64,000 nt of DNA. Source: JAGTQI01 sp038868115 (GTDB taxonomy: Archaea; Thermoproteota; Bathyarchaeia; Bathyarchaeales; Bathycorpusculaceae). Position 1 is the first letter of the stretch. The number at the start of each line of letters is the position of its first letter. Made by a program: the position numbers and the translations under genes. This document shows, piece by piece, positions 60,064 to 64,000 of the stretch. The notes under the pieces were generated by a model. It made no database searches, was not told the origin of the DNA, and saw only the letters and a program-made list of their open reading frames with translations. The stretch lies in NCBI GenBank assembly GCA_038868115.1, contig JAWBXA010000001.1, positions 1 to 64,000 of the forward strand. The letters run 5' to 3'.

Positions 60064-60408
60064 CGCCTTAATTTGCGCTGGCTTCCTACGCTGGTATGCG
60101 AAATTTACATGCTTTAACTTAACCCATTAATTAATGTGGTTCCAGATTTTTGGGTTTCATAATTCTAATTTCTACGGTGCAGCTTCATTTTTAAGAAATA
60201 CGATATATGCAGAAGCAATAATATGCGCATTTTTGGCTTTTTTAAACGTTTCTTGTTTCTATACTGGCTGGACAAATTGCCGACTTATGTTTGAGCTATT
60301 TTTCTGGCCATTATTCACGGCTGACGATGACGCCATAAGAAGGTACTGCAAATTGTCGCTTTTCTGTGCTCATTGAAAGAATCGCCATGCCTTAGCTTCA
60401 AGGCGTTT
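60064..60408. other. 345-bp gap, no confident gene
   Basis: An 80-codon plus-strand frame from ATG 60134 has one hydrophobic stretch (AIICAFLAFLNVSCFY) but no ribosome site and no family. The 12-bp palindrome CATTAATTAATG lies at 60125-60136. Nothing else seen. Confidence 0.4.
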
Positions 60409-61179
60409 TCAAAGCTTAGTTTTTGGCTCAAAACTGCTCATGAAAATGCACCGTTCTGATGGCATGGCCATATCCCTCGGGCCATAAACTCCGTCGCCAA
60501 AGCTTACGGGCGCTTCTTTAATTAAAACCGCCGGGATTGCTTCTGAAGTCTCCCCCATTAGAAGATGTGCTGCCGACGCCAAGTCATCTGCAACAGCATG
60601 CAACGTGATAGCCAATTTTTTCCCAAAAATGTCCTTTTTGCCTCTGCAATCCACGACTGGTTTGAAACCAGCGGTGGCCAAGGCTAATCCTGTTGTGCCA
60701 AGCCTTAGTGGTCTTAAGCCACTATCAACGATTAAAACCGCGATCTTCTTTCCAGTTTTGTGCATTAATTCTTTCCTAATGTTTCTCGCCCATTTCTCCG
60801 GGTTTTTAGGCCATAAAACAACAGCGCCGTGTGGAGCGTTTTTGTTATCTATCCCAGCATTCGGCGTCAAAACTCCGTGTTTAAGCGTTAAGACAGCCTT
60901 TTCCACCCCGCCGCAGATTTCCTCCGCCTCTTGCATAATCAGTTCGGCAAGTTCTGGTGGTATAGCATATTTGTTGGCCAGTTTTTCAGCTTTTTCAGAT
61001 GGTCTAACTTTTCCTAACTCCACTACACGACCTTCTGCGTAGGCTATGACTTTTGACGCTAATGCTAGGATATCCTTGTCATCGAATTTTAGCCCTTGCT
61101 TTTCCATCGCTTTTAAGACGATGTCAACTATGTTGTCTCCTCTTTTTATAACATCAGTCACTATTGGGAAAAGTTTCAA
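60409..61179 (-). CDS. cofE: Coenzyme F420-0:L-glutamate ligase
   Basis: 256 aa from TTG 61179, placed 5 bp after the MoaD-like gene with GGAGGG upstream. ALASKVIAYAEGRVV, LTPNAGIDNKNAPHGAVVLWP, VLIVDSGLRPLRLGTTGLALA and AVADDLASAAHLLMGET are CofE motifs. It adds glutamate to F420-0 using GTP, completing the F420 tail. Its presence means the host makes F420, matching ftr at 21857. Confidence 0.95.
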   Translation of the reverse strand: MKLFPIVTDVIKRGDNIVDIVLKAMEKQGLKFDDKDILALASKVIAYAEGRVVELGKVRPSEKAEKLANKYAIPPELAELIMQEAEEICGGVEKAVLTLKHGVLTPNAGIDNKNAPHGAVVLWPKNPEKWARNIRKELMHKTGKKIAVLIVDSGLRPLRLGTTGLALATAGFKPVVDCRGKKDIFGKKLAITLHAVADDLASAAHLLMGETSEAIPAVLIKEAPVSFGDGVYGPRDMAMPSERCIFMSSFEPKTKL

Positions 61180-61183
61180 AGGC

Positions 61184-61468
61184 TCACCCTCCGTGGGAAA
61201 TTGGAATCAAAACCACTTCATCCCCGTCCTTAAGAACCGTTTCTAAACCCTTTAAGACGCTGATTTCTCGGCCGTTCACAATTATTAGGGTGTTTGGTCT
61301 TGGATCACCTAGCTCTGGGTCGATTAGGACTCTTTCCATTTTTGGGAATTCTTCGGTGATTCGCTTTACAGCTTCTTTGAGTTGTGCGCCTTCATTTAAT
61401 TCTAGTGTTACCTTATCCTTGTTTGTTATGTTGCGGAAACTCCCAATAAACCTAAAGTTAACCTTCAT
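61184..61468 (-). CDS. MoaD/ThiS-family ubiquitin-like sulfur carrier
   Basis: 94 aa. The beta-grasp pattern (MKVNFRFIGSFRNIT, NTLIIVNGREIS, LKDGDEVVLIPISHGG) ends in the Gly-Gly required for thiocarboxylation or conjugation. It could serve molybdopterin synthase with the MoaE encoded at 39807, tRNA thiolation, or act as a SAMP modifier. Its link to cofE is by operon only. Confidence 0.88.
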   Translation of the reverse strand: MKVNFRFIGSFRNITNKDKVTLELNEGAQLKEAVKRITEEFPKMERVLIDPELGDPRPNTLIIVNGREISVLKGLETVLKDGDEVVLIPISHGG

Positions 61469-61496
61469 CTTTCTTGTCCTCTCTCTATGAAGATGC

Positions 61497-62873
61497 TTAT
61501 AATACTATGACAACTGAAACATCGTTAACATTTGTGCCTGTTGGACCTGTAAAAATTAGATCGTTAAGTTTGAGAAAGAAGTTGTAAGCGTTGTTGTCGA
61601 CTAGGAATTCCTCAGCTCTAAGCCCTAGAGCCTCAGCTCTGGCTATAGTTTTTCCGTCGGCTATTGCTCCAGCAGCGTCTGTTGGTCCATCCACCCCATC
61701 AGTGCTTAACGAGGCTGTAACAACCCCTTCCAAGCCTTTAATTTTCAGCGAGGCTGCTAAGGCTATTTCTTGGTTCCTTCCGCCTTTGCCTTTTCCAGTA
61801 ACAGTGACCGTTGTTTCGCCGCCAGCCACTATGCCAGCAGGCTTCTTAATTGGATTTCCGGAAGCTAAAATTTCACGGGCTAGCGAAGCAAGCACGGTTC
61901 CAACGTGCCTTGCTTCACCTTCAAGAAGAGATGTTAACAGAAGCGTATTCAACCCTTCAGATCTAAGGGTTTCACGTGCTGCCATGCTTGCAGCTCTGTT
62001 GTTTCCGATAACAACATTGAAAACCTTTTTGAAGGCTTCGTCGCCAGCCTTCGGCGTCTCTGGGATAAGCCCCTTCTCCCCATCCGCCAAGACTTTCCTT
62101 ACAGATTTGGGAGCTTTATCCCACAAGCCATATTTCTTCAAGACTTTTATGGCATCACTAAAGGTTGTTGAGTCTGGAACCGTGGGGCCAGAGGCAATAA
62201 AATCCAGCGGGTCGCCCGGAACATCTGATAGGATGAGGTTCAGTATTGTCGCCGGATAAGCCTTCTTCGCAAGCCATCCGCCCTTAAATTCTGAGATGTG
62301 CTTTCTAACAGTGTTTATCTCGTTTATTGTGGCACCGCACTTTAGCAAGTCTTCTGTTATTTGCCTCTTGTCTGCCATTGTTATTTCGCTTCTCGGCATT
62401 GGCATAAGGCTGGAACCTCCGCCTGAAATTAGGCATATAATCAGATCTTCTTCTTCGGCTTTTTCTGCTATTTCAAGCATTTTTCTTGTTCCTTCAACCC
62501 CAGATTCGTCAGGGATTGGGTGACTAGCCCCATGAAGTCTAATTATTCTTGTTTTATGCTTGTTCTCTTTTGGAACATTTACAAGTCCACCTATGATTTT
62601 GTCGCCCAAAACTTCTTCTAAGGCTTCAGCCATTGAGCCGCTTGCCTTCCCCCCACCTATCACATATATGTTCTTGAACTTTCTAATGTCAAAAACATGT
62701 TCACCAACGTAGAGAATTGAGTCCTTGAGCTTAAGTTTCGATTTAATTAACGATTTTGGGTCTACAGCTTTTATGGCGGCTTCAAGGCTTTTTATAGCTA
62801 GTTCCCTCGCTCTTTTATCAAGCTTCGTCTCGCCGTTCTGAATTAATTGCCCCAAATTCTTAACAATCACCAT
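61497..62873 (-). CDS. gck: Glycerate 2-kinase (MOFRL family)
   Basis: 458 aa. YVIGGGKASGSMAEALEEVL, LHGASHPIPDESGVEGTRK, CLISGGGSSLMPMP and LILSDVPGDPLDFIASGPTVPD form the GCK N-domain; the MOFRL domain holds GGETTVTVTGKGKGGRNQE and STDGVDGPTDAAGA. It phosphorylates D-glycerate to 2-phosphoglycerate. It is divergent from a D-glycerate dehydrogenase gene, so the two link hydroxypyruvate or glyoxylate to glycolysis. A TTAAAAG box about 22 bp upstream suggests a leaderless transcript. Confidence 0.94.
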   Translation of the reverse strand: MVIVKNLGQLIQNGETKLDKRARELAIKSLEAAIKAVDPKSLIKSKLKLKDSILYVGEHVFDIRKFKNIYVIGGGKASGSMAEALEEVLGDKIIGGLVNVPKENKHKTRIIRLHGASHPIPDESGVEGTRKMLEIAEKAEEEDLIICLISGGGSSLMPMPRSEITMADKRQITEDLLKCGATINEINTVRKHISEFKGGWLAKKAYPATILNLILSDVPGDPLDFIASGPTVPDSTTFSDAIKVLKKYGLWDKAPKSVRKVLADGEKGLIPETPKAGDEAFKKVFNVVIGNNRAASMAARETLRSEGLNTLLLTSLLEGEARHVGTVLASLAREILASGNPIKKPAGIVAGGETTVTVTGKGKGGRNQEIALAASLKIKGLEGVVTASLSTDGVDGPTDAAGAIADGKTIARAEALGLRAEEFLVDNNAYNFFLKLNDLIFTGPTGTNVNDVSVVIVL

Positions 62874-62928
62874 TCGTAGTACCGCCGAAGCTTTTAAGGA
62901 CAGGGAATCGTAAATGTAATAAGTTGAG

Positions 62929-62938
62929 TGTTATAAAG
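62929..62938 (+). promoter_or_regulatory. TATA box of the glycerate dehydrogenase gene
   Basis: TGTTATAAAG is centred about 29 bp before ATG 62964, giving a leaderless or near-leaderless transcript. Confidence 0.5.
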
Positions 62939-62963
62939 TGTTTTGCATCGTGTGGTGAACATT

Positions 62964-63971
62964 ATGTCAAAGCCTAAGGTTTACGTAACCCGTGAGCTTC
63001 CAGAAAGAGGAATGAAAATAATAAAGGAGCGCTTTGACGCTGAAGTTTGGCCAGAATATGGTCCGCCGCCGAAGGCGGAAATAATAAGAAAGGCGCGGGA
63101 TGTTGACGCCTTAGTCACGCTTTTGTCGGATAAGATTGATTCTGAAGTTTTTGATGCTGCGCCAAAACTGAAAATCGTCGCCCAGATGGCTGTTGGCTTC
63201 GATAATATAGATGTTGCCGAAGCCACAAGGAGGGGTATATATGTGACAAACACTCCTGGCGTTTTAACAGAAACTACAGCAGATTTCGCTTGGGCTTTGT
63301 TGATGGCTGTTGCGAGACGAGTCGTTGAGGCAGACAAATATGTTCGCACCGGGCAGTGGAAAGTCAGCTGGCACCCAAGCATGCTTCTTGGCAGAGATGT
63401 TTACGGCGCAACTCTTGGCATTGTGGGAGCCGGCAGAATAGGGACAGCAGTCGCGCGAAGGGCAAAGGGCTTCAACATGAAAATTCTCTATTATGATGTT
63501 GTGCCTATGCCGCCTGAAGTAGAGAAGGAGCTCAATGCGAAACGTGTGGACTTGGACACGCTTCTAAGGGAATCCGACTTTGTCAGCATCCACGTGCCCT
63601 TAACGAAGGAAACATACCACTTAATTAACGAGAAGAAGCTCAAGCTAATGAAGAAGACAGCCTACCTAATCAACAATTCCAGAGGACCGGTGGTGGATGA
63701 AAAAGCCCTATACAAGGCGTTGAAGGAAGGATGTATTGCCGGAGCAGCCTTAGACGTTTTTGAGCAGGAACCTACACCGGTGGATAATCCTCTGCTTAAA
63801 CTTGACAACGTCGTTGTGGCACCCCACATTTCGAGTGCCAGCTATGAAACCCGTTCAAGAATGGCTGAGATGGTTGCGGAAAATCTGGTTGCCTTCTTCG
63901 AGGGAAAAACTCCGCCGAACCTCGTTAACCAAGACGTTGTTAAAGTACACCCGTTATCCAAGCTCTTTTAA
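62964..63971 (+). CDS. gyaR: D-glycerate dehydrogenase/glyoxylate (hydroxypyruvate) reductase
   Basis: 335 aa from ATG 62964 (TTG 62943 adds seven residues upstream of the transcript start). KVYVTRELPERGMKII is the family start; AVGFDNIDVAEATRRGI, LGIVGAGRIGTAVARRAKGF (NAD site), LINNSRGPVVDEKAL (catalytic Arg region) and VVAPHISSASYETR with the catalytic His follow. It reduces glyoxylate or hydroxypyruvate, or oxidises D-glycerate. It faces glycerate kinase across a 90-bp shared promoter region. Only 29 bases of the window remain after its stop. Confidence 0.94.
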   Translation: MSKPKVYVTRELPERGMKIIKERFDAEVWPEYGPPPKAEIIRKARDVDALVTLLSDKIDSEVFDAAPKLKIVAQMAVGFDNIDVAEATRRGIYVTNTPGVLTETTADFAWALLMAVARRVVEADKYVRTGQWKVSWHPSMLLGRDVYGATLGIVGAGRIGTAVARRAKGFNMKILYYDVVPMPPEVEKELNAKRVDLDTLLRESDFVSIHVPLTKETYHLINEKKLKLMKKTAYLINNSRGPVVDEKALYKALKEGCIAGAALDVFEQEPTPVDNPLLKLDNVVVAPHISSASYETRSRMAEMVAENLVAFFEGKTPPNLVNQDVVKVHPLSKLF

Positions 63972-64000
63972 ACAATCATTTTAAACTTTTTAACTAATGG

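Noticed and set aside
1..64000. CRISPR array, insertion sequence, prophage or toxin-antitoxin pair
   Set aside because: I saw no regularly spaced repeats, transposase or integrase motifs, or paired small toxin genes; a repeat-finder run would be needed to exclude short arrays.

Overview
The window is archaeal. It encodes the archaeal/eukaryotic type of information-processing genes: Hel308 helicase, ribosomal proteins S15 and S3Ae, a RecJ/GAN-type DHH nuclease, the KEOPS subunits Pcc1, Kae1 and Bud32, a proteasome beta subunit, and a winged-helix/Fe-S protein resembling TFE-beta. It also carries genes for methanopterin- and F420-dependent C1 chemistry (ftr, cofE), a tetraether-synthase-type radical SAM enzyme, TATA boxes and many TTG starts. 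Together with an archaeal beta-oxidation cluster and moderate GC, this fits an uncultured TACK-group archaeon of the Bathyarchaeia type. That placement is inference from gene content, not phylogeny.

Layout. 1-1503: left-truncated radical SAM (Tes-like) gene. 1531-10239 (minus): a beta-oxidation island (etfB, etfA, 3-hydroxyacyl-CoA dehydrogenase, acyl-CoA dehydrogenase, enoyl-CoA hydratase, thiolase, DUF35 partner, acyl-CoA ligase) with a decayed second acyl-CoA dehydrogenase inside it. 10392-14159: IMPase/FBPase, phosphoesterase, Hsp20, SWIM protein and a group of small membrane proteins. 14698-15768: a bacterial-type RsmH and a tRNA-Gly(CCC). 16369-20963: purM, purS, purL, purQ; purB lies at 30543. 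20946-22783: pfkB-type kinase and ftr. 22932-32537: glycosyltransferase, small DUF proteins, a frameshifted radical SAM gene facing an SRA-like protein, a membrane/coiled-coil protein, ferredoxin, an asparagine-synthetase homologue, a HAD phosphatase, purB and a decayed PH-domain gene. 32597-34828: hel308. 35640-38872: Fe-S assembly operon (two cysteine desulfurases, IscU, a 90-aa unknown). 39073-41491: DUF47, MoaE, a DapB-like dehydrogenase. 41600-45153: Fe-S/MvhD-like gene and korDABC. 45150-52087 (minus): translation/KEOPS block (S3Ae, SerS, Pcc1, RecJ-like, S15, RdgB, decayed VOC gene, Bud32, Kae1). 52178-63971: TFE-beta-like factor, FtsJ-type methyltransferase, DUF4152, CPBP protease, nadC, a glycosyltransferase, AMMECR1, proteasome beta, ogt, nadM, SAM hydrolase, cofE, MoaD-like, glycerate kinase and glycerate dehydrogenase.

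How it fits together. Acyl-CoA oxidation feeds ETF and acetyl-CoA; Kor produces reduced ferredoxin; ftr and cofE indicate the archaeal C1 branch with F420; the glycerate pair links C2/C3 acids to central metabolism. Genes are tightly packed with many 4-20 bp overlaps, and several promoters look leaderless.

The most notable points are a proteasome beta subunit with Ala at the catalytic Thr1 position; a korC gene whose only upstream initiation options are non-canonical codons; a palindromic TTTAAA box centred between two divergent leaderless starts; a cysteine desulfurase lacking two usual active-site His; and four decaying genes plus two frameshifted genes, recognised by reading across frames. 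I did not find a CRISPR array, an insertion sequence or an obvious new defence system.
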